Source of the DNA: Microbacteriaceae bacterium
GTDB lineage: Bacteria > Actinomycetota > Actinomycetes > Actinomycetales > Microbacteriaceae
Assembly: GCA_014377425.1 (NCBI GenBank)
Contig: JACMPQ010000025.1
Location: 1 to 64,000, forward strand
DNA: 64,000 nucleotides
Reading direction: 5' to 3'
Below, in pieces: positions 9,304 to 18,721 of this stretch. The notes under the pieces are model-generated. The model saw only the letters and a list, made by a program, of their open reading frames with translations. It was not told where the DNA came from and made no database searches. Both the position numbers and the translations under genes were made by a program. Position 1 is the stretch's first letter; the number at the start of each line of letters is the position of its first letter.

Positions 9304-10707
9304 ATGCACTCGCCCACAGCACGATCATCTCGAACAATTCCGGCAGCGTTCGGCGCTATGCGGCGTCGTCGTCGCATCCTTACGCCGCTGGCGATGCTGG
9401 CCATCACGGGGCTTGCCCTAGTGGGATGCTCCGCCGGAGGCACCGGCGCCAGCGGGGGAGCCGTTGCGGGCAAGGGCCCAGGCAACGCCGGGAAAGCCGA
9501 TGGAGTAGTCACGCTTTACGGAACGATTTCCGGAGCTGAAGCGGCGCTATACGAGAAAGCGTGGTCCGACTGGGAGACAAAGAACAAGATCAAGATCAAA
9601 TACGAGGCGAGCAAGGAATTCGAAGCGCAGATCGGAATTCGCGCTCAGGGCGGGAATGCCCCCGACCTAGCGATCTTCCCGCAGCCTGGGCTTTTGGGAG
9701 ATTTGGCAAGCAGGGGGTTCATTCAGCCCGCTCCAACGGGTGTTGCCGCGAATGTCGATAAGAATTGGTCGAAGGACTGGGCCAAGTACGCCACCGTGGG
9801 CGGGACGCTGTACGGGGCACCGTTTATGGCCAATATCAAGGGATTTGTTTGGTACTCCCCCGCGGAATTCGCAAAGAATGGCTGGCAGGTGCCGAAGACC
9901 TGGGATGAAATGATGTCCCTCACCGACAAAATCGCCACAACGACCGGCAAAGCGCCGTGGTGCGCCGGCTTCGGGTCTGGGGAGGCCAGCGGCTGGCCAG
10001 GTACCGACTGGGTGGAAGACGCCGTGCTCCGCCAAGCCGGTCCCCAGGTGTACGACGATTGGGTGAGTCACAAGGTGAAGTTCACGGATCCAAAAATCAA
10101 GACCGCGCTCGACACGGTGGGCAAAATTCTCCTCAACCCCAAATACGTGAATGCCGGGTTGGGCGACGTCAAGTCGATTAACGCGACTCCGTTCGGTGAC
10201 GTGGCCCGTGTAATCGGAAACGGCACGTGCGCGATGACCCACCAGGGTTCATTCTTTGATGGTTTCATTCAAGACCCCAAGAATGGCAACGCAACAGTCG
10301 GCCCCGACAAGCAGGTTTGGGCATTTATGACGCCCCCGGTGAAGGCAGATGCCGGTTCGGCAGTGGTCGGCGGGGGTGAGGTGGTTGCCGCATTCTCGAA
10401 CGACGCCGACACCATCAAGGTTCAGGAGTACCTCTCGAGCCCGGAGTTTGCCAACAGTCGCGTGAAGCTTGGCGGCGTTATCAGCGCAAACAAGGGACTC
10501 GACCCCGCTAATGCCAGCAGTCCGATTCTGCAGGAAGCAATTCGAATTCTGCAGGATCCGAAAACAACCTTCCGATTCGACGGTTCAGACCTGATGCCGG
10601 GAGCGGTGGGTTCGGCTGCGTTCTTCACCGGAATCGTCAACTGGATCAACGGTTCGTCGAGCGATGATGTTTTGAAGGCCATCGACGCCGCGTGGCCGAG
10701 TAGCTAG
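9304..10707 (+). CDS. Family 1 extracellular sugar-binding lipoprotein of an ABC importer
   Basis: About 467 aa. The start at ATG 9304 is chosen because CGAGGAGG lies 6-13 bp upstream. A basic N-terminus (MRRRRRILTPL) and a hydrophobic segment end in the lipobox LALVGC, so the protein should be a surface-anchored lipoprotein. The mature part (VVTLYGTISGAEAALYEKAWSDWE, PDLAIFPQPGLL, TWDEMMSLTDKI) fits the family 1 solute-binding fold. Conserved stretches such as APWCAGFGSGEASGWPGTDW recall alpha-glucoside (AglE-like) binding proteins, so an oligosaccharide or alpha-glucoside is the best guess. Two permease genes follow. Confidence 0.85.
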   Translation: MHSPTARSSRTIPAAFGAMRRRRRILTPLAMLAITGLALVGCSAGGTGASGGAVAGKGPGNAGKADGVVTLYGTISGAEAALYEKAWSDWETKNKIKIKYEASKEFEAQIGIRAQGGNAPDLAIFPQPGLLGDLASRGFIQPAPTGVAANVDKNWSKDWAKYATVGGTLYGAPFMANIKGFVWYSPAEFAKNGWQVPKTWDEMMSLTDKIATTTGKAPWCAGFGSGEASGWPGTDWVEDAVLRQAGPQVYDDWVSHKVKFTDPKIKTALDTVGKILLNPKYVNAGLGDVKSINATPFGDVARVIGNGTCAMTHQGSFFDGFIQDPKNGNATVGPDKQVWAFMTPPVKADAGSAVVGGGEVVAAFSNDADTIKVQEYLSSPEFANSRVKLGGVISANKGLDPANASSPILQEAIRILQDPKTTFRFDGSDLMPGAVGSAAFFTGIVNWINGSSSDDVLKAIDAAWPSS

Positions 10708-10887
10708 ACCGCATCGACCAGCTAGACCGCATCGACCGGGCCGGTGTCCCCACCTGGGGCACAGGCCCGGTTGTCAAACCCGGTGCACAGAAGCATCGCC
10801 AACTGCCACTCACCACCTGCTGACAGCGCCGCCCGTGGTCTATCAGAACGTTCCCCAGAGTTCACCGTCGCACTCGAAAGGCTCCCC

Positions 10888-12018
10888 GTGTCAGCATTCC
10901 TGGCCTGGATTTCACAGTTTCCCCCGCTGGTTCAGGTGCCAATCGTTGTGGTGGCGTTTCTCGTAATCGTCGCAGTCGTTATCTTCTTCGTCGACATCGC
11001 GCCCCGCAGGGGCCGCCGGTTTACCGTCATCAGATTGATTGCGTGCCTTTTGGCGCCGGTCATCCTCTTCCTGGCCCTCGGATCGGTGCCCGCGGCAGCA
11101 ATCGGTGCCCTCATCATCGGTGGCCTATTTTTCGTTCTCGACTATCGTTCTCGCTCCGGGGCGGGGTACCTCTTTCAGCTCATCGGCTTCCTTGGGCCCG
11201 CAATGCTTCTGCTCACCATCGGTTTGATCTATCCAACGGTGAAGACGGCCATCGATTCCTTTTACAGCGGTCGCGGTGTGTTCGTCGGTTTCGATAACTT
11301 CGTGTGGATCTTCACCCAGCCCTCCGGCATCCGCACCGTCCTCAACACCATCGTTTGGGTGCTGATTGCGCCGATCGTCTCCACGATCATCGGTCTCGCC
11401 TACGCCGTCTTCATCGACAAATCTCGCGGTGAGAAATATTTCAAGATTCTGGTCTTTATGCCGATGGCAATCTCCCTCGTGGGTGCCAGCATCATTTGGC
11501 GCTTCGTCTATACCGCACGGCCAGACGACCAGGCGCAGATTGGGTTGCTCAATCAGCTCGTGGTGATGTTCGGTGGAAAACCGATGGACTTTCTCGGCGT
11601 AGCTCCCTGGAACACCGTCTTTCTCATTGTCATTCTCATTTGGGTGCAAACCGGATTCGCCATGGTCGTTTTGTCGGCCGCCATCAAGGGGGTGCCGATT
11701 GAGCAGATGGAGGCAGCAGAACTCGACGGGACAAGCGCATGGCAACGATTCGTGAACGTCACGGTACCGGGCATCCGGAGTTCACTCGTCGTGGTGCTCA
11801 CCACTATCTCGATCGCCTCGCTCAAAGTTTTTGACATTGTGCGCACGATCACCGCTGGCTCCAACGACACGAGCGTCATCGCCAACGAAATGTATACGCA
11901 ATTTAAAAGCTTCGAGTACGGGCGGGCAGCGGCCTTTGCCGTGGTGCTCTTCCTGCTGGTACTGCCGATCATCATCTACAACGCACGCCAAATTAAATTG
12001 CAAAGGGAGATCCGATGA
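10888..12018 (+). CDS. Carbohydrate ABC transporter permease (MalF/AglF type)
   Basis: About 376 aa from the GTG at 10888, which follows CGAAAGG; a longer frame from 10744 adds a polar, unlikely N-terminus. Two or three extra N-terminal helices precede the conserved permease core. The EAA loop that docks the ATPase is visible as MEAAELDGTSAWQRFVNVTVPGI. The stop overlaps the next permease start (ATGA). Together they form the membrane channel for the binding protein encoded at 9304. No ATPase gene lies in the operon; actinobacterial importers of this class often share an MsiK-type ATPase encoded elsewhere. Confidence 0.88.
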   Translation: MSAFLAWISQFPPLVQVPIVVVAFLVIVAVVIFFVDIAPRRGRRFTVIRLIACLLAPVILFLALGSVPAAAIGALIIGGLFFVLDYRSRSGAGYLFQLIGFLGPAMLLLTIGLIYPTVKTAIDSFYSGRGVFVGFDNFVWIFTQPSGIRTVLNTIVWVLIAPIVSTIIGLAYAVFIDKSRGEKYFKILVFMPMAISLVGASIIWRFVYTARPDDQAQIGLLNQLVVMFGGKPMDFLGVAPWNTVFLIVILIWVQTGFAMVVLSAAIKGVPIEQMEAAELDGTSAWQRFVNVTVPGIRSSLVVVLTTISIASLKVFDIVRTITAGSNDTSVIANEMYTQFKSFEYGRAAAFAVVLFLLVLPIIIYNARQIKLQREIR

Positions 12019-12992
12019 GCGCCGTCGCACCCGTTCAGGTTCCGGTGGATGCCGCAACCAATACGCAATCGGCCACCGGTCGTCGCGCGGCCGCCGAGTC
12101 GGTGACCAAGCGCACCAAAAAACGTCTCACCAGTCGTGGGGCAACGATTGCTGCCCTCATCATCGCGGTGCTCTGGACGATTCCCACTTTCGGGCTCTTC
12201 GTCTCATCAATTCGACCGGCGGGGCAGATAAACTCTTCCGGCTGGTGGACGTTCTTCCAAAACCCCGGTGTCACCCTCGATAACTACACGCAGGTACTGG
12301 GTGCCGGCAATAGCCAGATCACCCTGGCGGGCGCCTTCATTAACTCCCTCGCCATCACAATTCCCGCCACCATCTTTCCGCTGGTGTTAGCGAGCCTCGC
12401 CGCCTACGCCTTCGCCTGGATCGACTTCCGCGGCAAGAACGCCCTCTTCATCGCGGTGTTCGCGCTTCAGGTGGTTCCCCTACAAATGGCGCTCATCCCG
12501 CTCCTCAGCCTGTTCTCCCGTGGACTCAACGTGGGAGACGCGCACCTGTTCGACGGGCTAAATGCCAGCGGCGGCTACGCGCAGGTATGGATTGCGCACA
12601 CCATCTTCGCCCTCCCCCTGGCCATTTTCCTGCTGCACAACTTTGTCTCAGAGATCCCGACTGAGGTGATCGAAGCTGCGCGCGTGGATGGTGCCGACCA
12701 CGGTCAAATCTTCTTCCGCGTGGTGCTGCCGCTCACTATGCCGGCCATCGCCTCCTTCGCGATCTTCCAATTTCTCTGGGTATGGAATGACCTTCTGGTG
12801 GCGCTGATTTTTGCCGACGGAGCCGTAGCGCCGATGACCAAGTTGCTGGCCGAGATCACCGGCAGCCGGGGTCAGGACTGGAATCTGCTCACTTCGGGCG
12901 CGTTCATCTCCATCTTGGTTCCGCTAATCGTTTTTTTCGCCCTGCAACGGTTCTTTGTGCGCGGGCTCCTGGCAGGTTCCACCAAGGGATAG
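12015..12992 (+). CDS. Carbohydrate ABC transporter permease (MalG/AglG type)
   Basis: A 325-aa inner-membrane permease with about six helices. The EAA loop reads EVIEAARVDGADHGQIFFRVVLPLTMPAI, and the C-terminus FFALQRFFVRGLLAGSTKG is the usual end of this family. It begins with a 4-bp overlap to the preceding permease. A Ser/Thr/Lys-rich cytoplasmic N-terminus of about 40 residues precedes the first helix. It ends the importer operon; the next gene has its own leaderless promoter. Confidence 0.9.
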   Translation: MSAVAPVQVPVDAATNTQSATGRRAAAESVTKRTKKRLTSRGATIAALIIAVLWTIPTFGLFVSSIRPAGQINSSGWWTFFQNPGVTLDNYTQVLGAGNSQITLAGAFINSLAITIPATIFPLVLASLAAYAFAWIDFRGKNALFIAVFALQVVPLQMALIPLLSLFSRGLNVGDAHLFDGLNASGGYAQVWIAHTIFALPLAIFLLHNFVSEIPTEVIEAARVDGADHGQIFFRVVLPLTMPAIASFAIFQFLWVWNDLLVALIFADGAVAPMTKLLAEITGSRGQDWNLLTSGAFISILVPLIVFFALQRFFVRGLLAGSTKG

Positions 12993-13043
12993 CGGGCCAG
13001 CCAACCGGGCCGGCGCCCAGCCGCCGCGTCGTAAAGTTGAGCA

Positions 13044-14894
13044 ATGAGCGGTATGCGCGGCGGGCACGGAGTGATGGTGGGGCGAGATGCATCCGCCCAG
13101 CGGAAGCAGAATGCAAAAGCCCCAGAGGTGCCCAATTTGTTGCGCAGGATCAGCGCACTTTTCGTTCCCTATAAGCGGGAACTGACACTCACGATTGTGT
13201 TGGTCGTGGTGGGTGCGGCGCTGAGCGTACTCCCACCTCTCCTCACCAAACACGCCTTTGACGATGGCCTCTTCCCGGGCACCGGACGACCGAACGTACC
13301 GGTATTGGTCAACCTTGTCGCCCTCATGGTCGGCATCTACGTGGTGGGGGCGGCCATCGGCGTCTGGCAGACCTGGCTCACCGCCACGGTCGGCAACAAG
13401 GTGATGGGGGAGATGCGCATCAACCTATTTGGCCACCTGCAGAAGATGGAACTGGCATTCTTCACCAAAACCAAGACCGGCGTCATCCAATCCCGACTGC
13501 AAAATGACGTGGGCGGGGTGGCTGGGGTGCTCACCAACACCGTCTCCAGCGTGCTCGGCAACACGGTCACCGTGGCCGCTGCCTTCGTGTCAATGCTCGT
13601 GCTGTCCTGGCAGCTCACCCTTGTGGCAATCGTGCTCATGCCGGTGTTGGTGTTCGCCCAGCGCAAGGTGGGTCAGGTGCGCGCGCGCATCGCCACTAAG
13701 ACGCAGGAATCGCTGAGCGATATGACCGCGATCACACAAGAAACCCTGTCGGTCTCCGGTATTTTGCTGGCCAAAAGCTTCAACCAGCAGACCACCGAAA
13801 TCGGTCGGTACTCGAAGGAGAACGACACCCAGGTCGATCTGCAGGTGCAGCAGCAGATGAGCGGCCAGTGGTTTTTTGCTACCGTGCAAATTTTCTTGGC
13901 CATCATCCCGGCCATCATCTATCTGGTTTCGGCCTGGCTCATCACCGGCCGGGTTCCGCTCACCGCCGGCACGATCGTGGCCTTCACCACGGTGCAGGCA
14001 CGATTGATGTGGCCGTTGCTCGGGCTCATGCGGGTGGCGCTGGACATTCAAACTTCCTCTGCCCTATTCGCTCGCATCTTCGAGTACCTCGACCTGCGCC
14101 CGGCCATCGTCGACGCTCCGGCGGCTCAACCAGTGCCCGATGCCCACCTCGGCCGGGTCGAGTTCGACAACGTGGTGTTCGCCTACCCCGATGCCCCCGA
14201 AGACGCCACGCCGACCCTGCGCGGGGTGTCGTTCGTGATCGAACCGGGACAATTTGCCGCGTTCGTCGGCCCCTCCGGTGCGGGCAAGACCACCGTTTCC
14301 TACCTCATTCCCCGGTTCCATGACGTCTCGGGTGGGCGCATCCTCTTTTCCGGCACGGACATTCGCGACCTCGGTCAAGATAGTCTCGTGGCACGAATTG
14401 GCATCGTGAGCCAGGAGACTTACCTCTTTCACGCCACCATCGGCGACAACCTGCGCTATGCCCGACCGGATGCCACGGCCGACGAACTCGTGGCCGCGGC
14501 CCGCGCCGCCAACATCCATGAGACGATCGTGTCGTTCCCCGACGGCTATGACACGGTTGTCGGCGAACGCGGCTACCGCCTCAGCGGCGGTGAGAAACAG
14601 CGCATCGCCATCGCGCGCGTATTACTAAAGGACCCGGCGGTGCTGATCCTCGACGAGGCCACCAGCGCCCTCGACTCGATCTCCGAAAGCATCGTGCAAC
14701 GGGCACTGGATTCCGCTTCCCGTGGCCGCACCACGATTGCGATCGCGCATCGGCTCTCCACCGTCGTCGACGCCGACGTGATTTTCGTCGTCGACGCCGG
14801 CCGGGTGGTGGAACGGGGCACCCATCAGGAGTTGCTAAGTATCGGTGGGGTCTATGCCGGGCTCTACTCGCAACAGGTGTCGGCGGCGAGCTGA
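13044..14894 (+). CDS. ABC exporter, fused permease and ATPase (half-transporter)
   Basis: A 616-aa type I ABC exporter half, probably acting as a dimer on lipids, peptides or drugs. About six membrane helices (residues ~50-335) precede the nucleotide-binding domain. Walker A is FVGPSGAGKTT, the Q-loop is in IVSQETYLFH, the signature is YRLSGGEKQR, Walker B is AVLILDEATSALD, and the switch His is in IAIAHRLST. TAAAGT (13032-13037) sits 6 bp before the ATG, so translation is probably leaderless. The substrate is unknown. Confidence 0.9.
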   Translation: MSGMRGGHGVMVGRDASAQRKQNAKAPEVPNLLRRISALFVPYKRELTLTIVLVVVGAALSVLPPLLTKHAFDDGLFPGTGRPNVPVLVNLVALMVGIYVVGAAIGVWQTWLTATVGNKVMGEMRINLFGHLQKMELAFFTKTKTGVIQSRLQNDVGGVAGVLTNTVSSVLGNTVTVAAAFVSMLVLSWQLTLVAIVLMPVLVFAQRKVGQVRARIATKTQESLSDMTAITQETLSVSGILLAKSFNQQTTEIGRYSKENDTQVDLQVQQQMSGQWFFATVQIFLAIIPAIIYLVSAWLITGRVPLTAGTIVAFTTVQARLMWPLLGLMRVALDIQTSSALFARIFEYLDLRPAIVDAPAAQPVPDAHLGRVEFDNVVFAYPDAPEDATPTLRGVSFVIEPGQFAAFVGPSGAGKTTVSYLIPRFHDVSGGRILFSGTDIRDLGQDSLVARIGIVSQETYLFHATIGDNLRYARPDATADELVAAARAANIHETIVSFPDGYDTVVGERGYRLSGGEKQRIAIARVLLKDPAVLILDEATSALDSISESIVQRALDSASRGRTTIAIAHRLSTVVDADVIFVVDAGRVVERGTHQELLSIGGVYAGLYSQQVSAAS

Positions 14895-14978
14895 ACCGTT
14901 GTCGCCCTCTGCCGCTTGCACGGCTCTTGATAGTCTGAGGGGTCAGCTTTACCAGTCAACAAGAAAAGGCCTCCCCAA

Positions 14979-16343
14979 GTGAAGTACGCGAATTCCGTTA
15001 TCGATTTGGTCGGCAATACTCCGCTCGTCAAGCTCAATAAGGTGACAGCCGGCATCGAAGCGACGGTTTTGGTGAAGGTGGAGTACCTGAATCCCGGGGG
15101 TTCTTCCAAGGATCGCATCGCCACCCGCATTATCGACGCGGCCGAGCGGGATGGCTTCCTGAAGCCGGGCGGCACGATCGTTGAGCCCACCTCCGGCAAC
15201 ACCGGTGTGGGGCTCGCCCTCGTCGCTCAGCAACGCGGCTATCGCTGCGTTTTCGTGCTTCCCGACAAGGTCGGTGAAGATAAGCGCAACGTGCTTTTGG
15301 CCTACGGCGCCGAGATCGTGGTCACACCCACCTCGGTCGCACCCGATAGCCCGGCGTCCTACTACAGCGTTTCCGACCGTTTGGCACGGGAGATTCCGGG
15401 AGCGTTCAAGCCCAACCAGTACGCCAACCCGAACGGACCGCTGAGCCACTACGAGACCACCGGTCCCGAGATTTGGCGCGACACCGAGGGAAAAATAACC
15501 CATTTTGTGGCCGGCGTGGGCACCGGGGGAACCATCAGCGGTGTCGGTCGCTACCTCAAGGAGGTCTCGAACGGTGCCGTTCAAGTGATCGGTGCCGATC
15601 CCGAGGGCTCGGTGTACTCCGGCGGAACGGGTCGCCCCTACCTGGTCGAAGGGGTAGGTGAGGATTTCTGGCCGGAAGCCTATGACCCGACGGTGGTGGA
15701 CCGCGTGATTGCGGCATCCGATGCCGTCTCGTTTGATCTCACCGTGCGGCTCGCTCGTGAGGAGGGCCTGCTCGTCGGAGGCTCCAGTGGATTGGCGCTC
15801 GCCGCGGCTCTTGAGGCCGCTAAAGACCTCGGGCCGGATGACGTCGTGGTGGTGCTCTTGCCCGACGGCGGTCGCGGCTACCTGGGCAAAATTTTCAACG
15901 AGAAGTGGATGCGCTCCTACGGCTTCAGCGCCGCAGCGGATGCCGACGGCCAGACGGTCGCGACCCTGCTGGCTCACACGGGTGCTGCGACGCTCACACA
16001 CGTTCGGGCGACCCATACCGTGCGTGAGGCCATTGCGCTCTTAGCCGAGAACGGCGCCTCGCAGTTGCCGGTACTCACGGAAGAGCCTCCCGTGGTGATG
16101 GGTGAGATGCTCGGTGCGGTTAGCGAGCGGGCGCTTCTGACCCAGGTGTTTGCCAAGACCATCGCCCTCGACGACCCGATAGCCGACGCGGTCGGGGCCC
16201 CAATGCGACTGATCGGCATCAACGAATCGATCGATGCCGCACGCACCGCACTCGACGAAACCGACGCGCTATTGGTGACCGAGGCTGGGAAGCCGCTCGC
16301 TATCATCACCCGCCAGGACCTGCTGTCGTTTCTGACGAACTAA
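14979..16343 (+). CDS. cbs: Cystathionine beta-synthase
   Basis: PLP enzyme joining homocysteine and serine to cystathionine; 454 aa. The fold type II catalytic domain carries the PLP-binding Lys in NPGGSSKDR, the substrate loop TSGNTG and the glycine-rich phosphate loop GVGTGGTISG. Residues ~325-454 form a tandem CBS-domain regulatory module (for example HVRATHTVREAIALLAENGASQLPVL). GTG start after AAAAGG. The cystathionine gamma-synthase/lyase gene follows 22 bp later, forming a transsulfuration pair. A plain cysteine synthase lacks the CBS domains, which settles the call. Confidence 0.93.
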   Translation: MKYANSVIDLVGNTPLVKLNKVTAGIEATVLVKVEYLNPGGSSKDRIATRIIDAAERDGFLKPGGTIVEPTSGNTGVGLALVAQQRGYRCVFVLPDKVGEDKRNVLLAYGAEIVVTPTSVAPDSPASYYSVSDRLAREIPGAFKPNQYANPNGPLSHYETTGPEIWRDTEGKITHFVAGVGTGGTISGVGRYLKEVSNGAVQVIGADPEGSVYSGGTGRPYLVEGVGEDFWPEAYDPTVVDRVIAASDAVSFDLTVRLAREEGLLVGGSSGLALAAALEAAKDLGPDDVVVVLLPDGGRGYLGKIFNEKWMRSYGFSAAADADGQTVATLLAHTGAATLTHVRATHTVREAIALLAENGASQLPVLTEEPPVVMGEMLGAVSERALLTQVFAKTIALDDPIADAVGAPMRLIGINESIDAARTALDETDALLVTEAGKPLAIITRQDLLSFLTN

Positions 16344-16365
16344 TTCGAAAGCGGCATAGAACACC

Positions 16366-17508
16366 ATGACCCACCACTTCTCGACCCGCGCCATTCATGC
16401 CGGTCAGACCCCTGACCCGACGACCGGTTCAGTGATCCCGCCGATCTACCTCACCTCCACCTTTGTGCAAGACGGCGTCGGCGGTTTCCGCAACGGCTAC
16501 GAGTACACCCGCGGTGGTAACCCCACGCGAACCACGCTCGAGACCCTCATCGCCGACCTCGAGGGAGCGAGCCACGGCTACGCCTTCGCATCCGGGCTCG
16601 CTGGCGAGGACACCCTGCTGCGCGCGCTCCTCAAACCGGGTGGCCGTGTGGTGATGGGCAACGACGTCTACGGCGGAACCCATCGCTTGGTCAACCGGGT
16701 GTTCGTTCCGTGGGGGATCAGCCTTGAGACGGTAGAACTCTCCGACCTCGACGCCGTGCGCGCCGCCGTCACCCCGGGCACAACGGTGCTCTGGGTGGAG
16801 ACCCCGAGCAACCCGATGATGAAGATCAGCGACATCGCGGCTTTGGCCGAGATCGGCCACGCGGTCGGCGCGATCGTTGTCGTCGACAACACCTTCGCCT
16901 CGCCCTACCTGCAGAATCCGCTGGCGCTCGGCGCCGACGTTGTGGTGCACTCCACCACCAAGTACCTCGGCGGTCACTCCGATGTGCTCGGTGGCGCGGT
17001 CGTCACTAGCAACGACGAGATCGCCGAGAAGGTGGGTTTTTTGCAGTTCGCCGTCGGTGCCGTCGCCGCCCCGATGGATGCCTGGTTGACTGTTCGCGGC
17101 ATCAAGACGCTCGCGGTGCGCATGACCCAGCACTCCGCTAACGCTCAGGCCATCGCTGAGGCGCTGGTCGGGCATCCGGCAATCGAACGGGTCTATTACC
17201 CGGGGCTGGCCGAACACCCCGGGCACGAGCTCGCCGCCCGACAGATGCGTGGCTTCGGCGGCATGCTGTCGCTGTCGATGGTGGGGGGAGCGGATGCCGC
17301 CCGCCTCTTCGTTGAGTCAACGAACGTGTTTTTGCTGGCCGAGTCCCTGGGCGGGGTGGAGTCGCTCATCGGCTACCCGGCGGAGATGACCCACGCCTCG
17401 GTGCGCGGTACGGCACTCGAGGTTCCCGAGAACATCGTGCGGCTCTCCGTGGGCATTGAGGGCGTAGATGACCTCATCGCCGACCTACTGGAGGCACTCA
17501 AGCACTGA
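16366..17508 (+). CDS. metB: Cystathionine gamma-synthase / gamma-lyase family enzyme
   Basis: PLP enzyme of the Cys/Met metabolism family, 380 aa. The N-terminus (HFSTRAIHAGQTPDPTTGSVIPPIYLTSTF), the Tyr-Arg phosphate contact in YEYTRGGNPTR, and the PLP Lys in VVHSTTKYLGGHSD are clear. Synthase and lyase cannot be separated by eye. Being next to cbs favours the reverse route (homocysteine to cysteine), while actinobacterial homologues are usually named metB; dual activity is possible. Confidence 0.88.
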   Translation: MTHHFSTRAIHAGQTPDPTTGSVIPPIYLTSTFVQDGVGGFRNGYEYTRGGNPTRTTLETLIADLEGASHGYAFASGLAGEDTLLRALLKPGGRVVMGNDVYGGTHRLVNRVFVPWGISLETVELSDLDAVRAAVTPGTTVLWVETPSNPMMKISDIAALAEIGHAVGAIVVVDNTFASPYLQNPLALGADVVVHSTTKYLGGHSDVLGGAVVTSNDEIAEKVGFLQFAVGAVAAPMDAWLTVRGIKTLAVRMTQHSANAQAIAEALVGHPAIERVYYPGLAEHPGHELAARQMRGFGGMLSLSMVGGADAARLFVESTNVFLLAESLGGVESLIGYPAEMTHASVRGTALEVPENIVRLSVGIEGVDDLIADLLEALKH

Positions 17509-17643
17509 GTGGATTGAGATTCCGGTCGGCCCGTTTTGCCGGAGCGGGCGGGCATCCCCTTCGGAATGTGGCTTCCGGCGCCGCTCCGTTGAAACAGGGA
17601 TCGCTCCTGCCCCGGCAATGCGCAATAATTACGGATAGTCAGA

Positions 17644-17658
17644 TGTGAACGTGAACAT
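17644..17658. promoter_or_regulatory. Weak LacI-type operator before the lacI-family gene
   Basis: TGTGAACGTGAACAT shares its left half-site ATGTGAAC with the operators at 25192 and 29436, but its right half is imperfect. It lies 13 bp before the start of the LacI-family gene, where it could serve autoregulation. Confidence 0.4.
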
Positions 17659-17671
17659 TTAATAGGGCAGG

Positions 17672-18721
17672 GTGGCCAAAGTGGAACCGTCGAAGGTTCG
17701 TGCACCGAATATTCGCGACGTGGCCCACCTTGCCGGTGTTTCCCACCAGACCGTCTCCCGAGTGCTCAACGGCTCGGAAAGCATTCGCCCGGCCACTCGT
17801 GCCCGGGTGGTTGCGGTCATTCAGCAACTCGGCTACCGCCCCAATCAGGCGGCACGGGCCCTAGTGACCAGTAAGTCTCGCACCATCGGCGTGCTCTCCT
17901 CGCACACCGCCCACTACGGCCCCACCACGAGCCTGCACGCCATTGAGGAAGCCGCTCGGTTGGCGGACTACTTCGTCACCGCGGTTAATCTGGTGGAGAC
18001 CGATTTGGATTCGGTCACCGCCGGGCTTCAGCACCTGATGGCCCGAGCCATCGAGGGACTCGTCGTGATCGCGCCGCAAGCCCGCGTCTTGGAGGCCTTC
18101 GCCGGTTTGGCCCTCACCATCCCCGTCGTCACCCTTGACTCCACCGCTCAACTTTCCGGCTCGGCCTCAGCCGATTCCTTCGCCGCCAGTCACAGCCTGT
18201 CGGTAGACCAGATCGCCGGGGCGCGGATGGCAACCCGGCACCTGATCGAATTAGGGCACCGCGACATTCGGCATGTGGCTGGTCCCGCCGGCTGGACGGA
18301 GGCGGCAGCCCGCGAGCAAGGCTTCGTCGATGAGATGCTGGCCGCCGGTCTCCCCGTCCGAGCGGCGATCGTGGGTGACTGGACCTCGGAGCGAGGGTAC
18401 GCCATCGGGCAAGAGCTGTTGCGTGACCGCGATTTCACGGCGCTCTTTGTAGCCAACGACCAGATGGCGCTGGGCATCTCGCACGCATTTTTAAACGTTG
18501 GACTGTCGTTGCCTCGGGATGTCAGCATTGTCGGCTTCGACGATATCCCCGAGGCCAGCTACTTCTGGCCGGCTCTCACCACCGTGCGGCAGGATTTCGC
18601 CGAACTCGGTCGTCGGTCCATTGCCCTGCTTCTGGATGAGTTGCAGGGCAAGAGCGATCTCGACCACGAGCGCATTCTGCCCGAACTCATGGTGCGAGCC
18701 TCCACGGCGGCACCAGCATGA
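17672..18721 (+). CDS. LacI-family transcriptional regulator, candidate arabinose regulator
   Basis: A 349-aa repressor. The N-terminal helix-turn-helix and hinge read IRDVAHLAGVSHQTVSRVLNGSESIRP and YRPNQAARALVTSKSRTIGV. The periplasmic-binding-protein-like effector domain includes FVANDQMALGI and VGFDDIPEASYFWPALTTVRQDFAELGR. The GTG start is placed 13 bp after a weak copy of the operator found before araB and the second importer, so it may regulate the pentose block and itself; this is inference. It overlaps the ROK gene by 4 bp (ATGA), so the two regulators are co-expressed. Confidence 0.9.
   Translation: MAKVEPSKVRAPNIRDVAHLAGVSHQTVSRVLNGSESIRPATRARVVAVIQQLGYRPNQAARALVTSKSRTIGVLSSHTAHYGPTTSLHAIEEAARLADYFVTAVNLVETDLDSVTAGLQHLMARAIEGLVVIAPQARVLEAFAGLALTIPVVTLDSTAQLSGSASADSFAASHSLSVDQIAGARMATRHLIELGHRDIRHVAGPAGWTEAAAREQGFVDEMLAAGLPVRAAIVGDWTSERGYAIGQELLRDRDFTALFVANDQMALGISHAFLNVGLSLPRDVSIVGFDDIPEASYFWPALTTVRQDFAELGRRSIALLLDELQGKSDLDHERILPELMVRASTAAPA

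Noticed and set aside
14949-16016. 355-codon minus-strand frame opposite cystathionine beta-synthase
   Set aside because: Antisense shadow of a certain gene; no recognisable domain.
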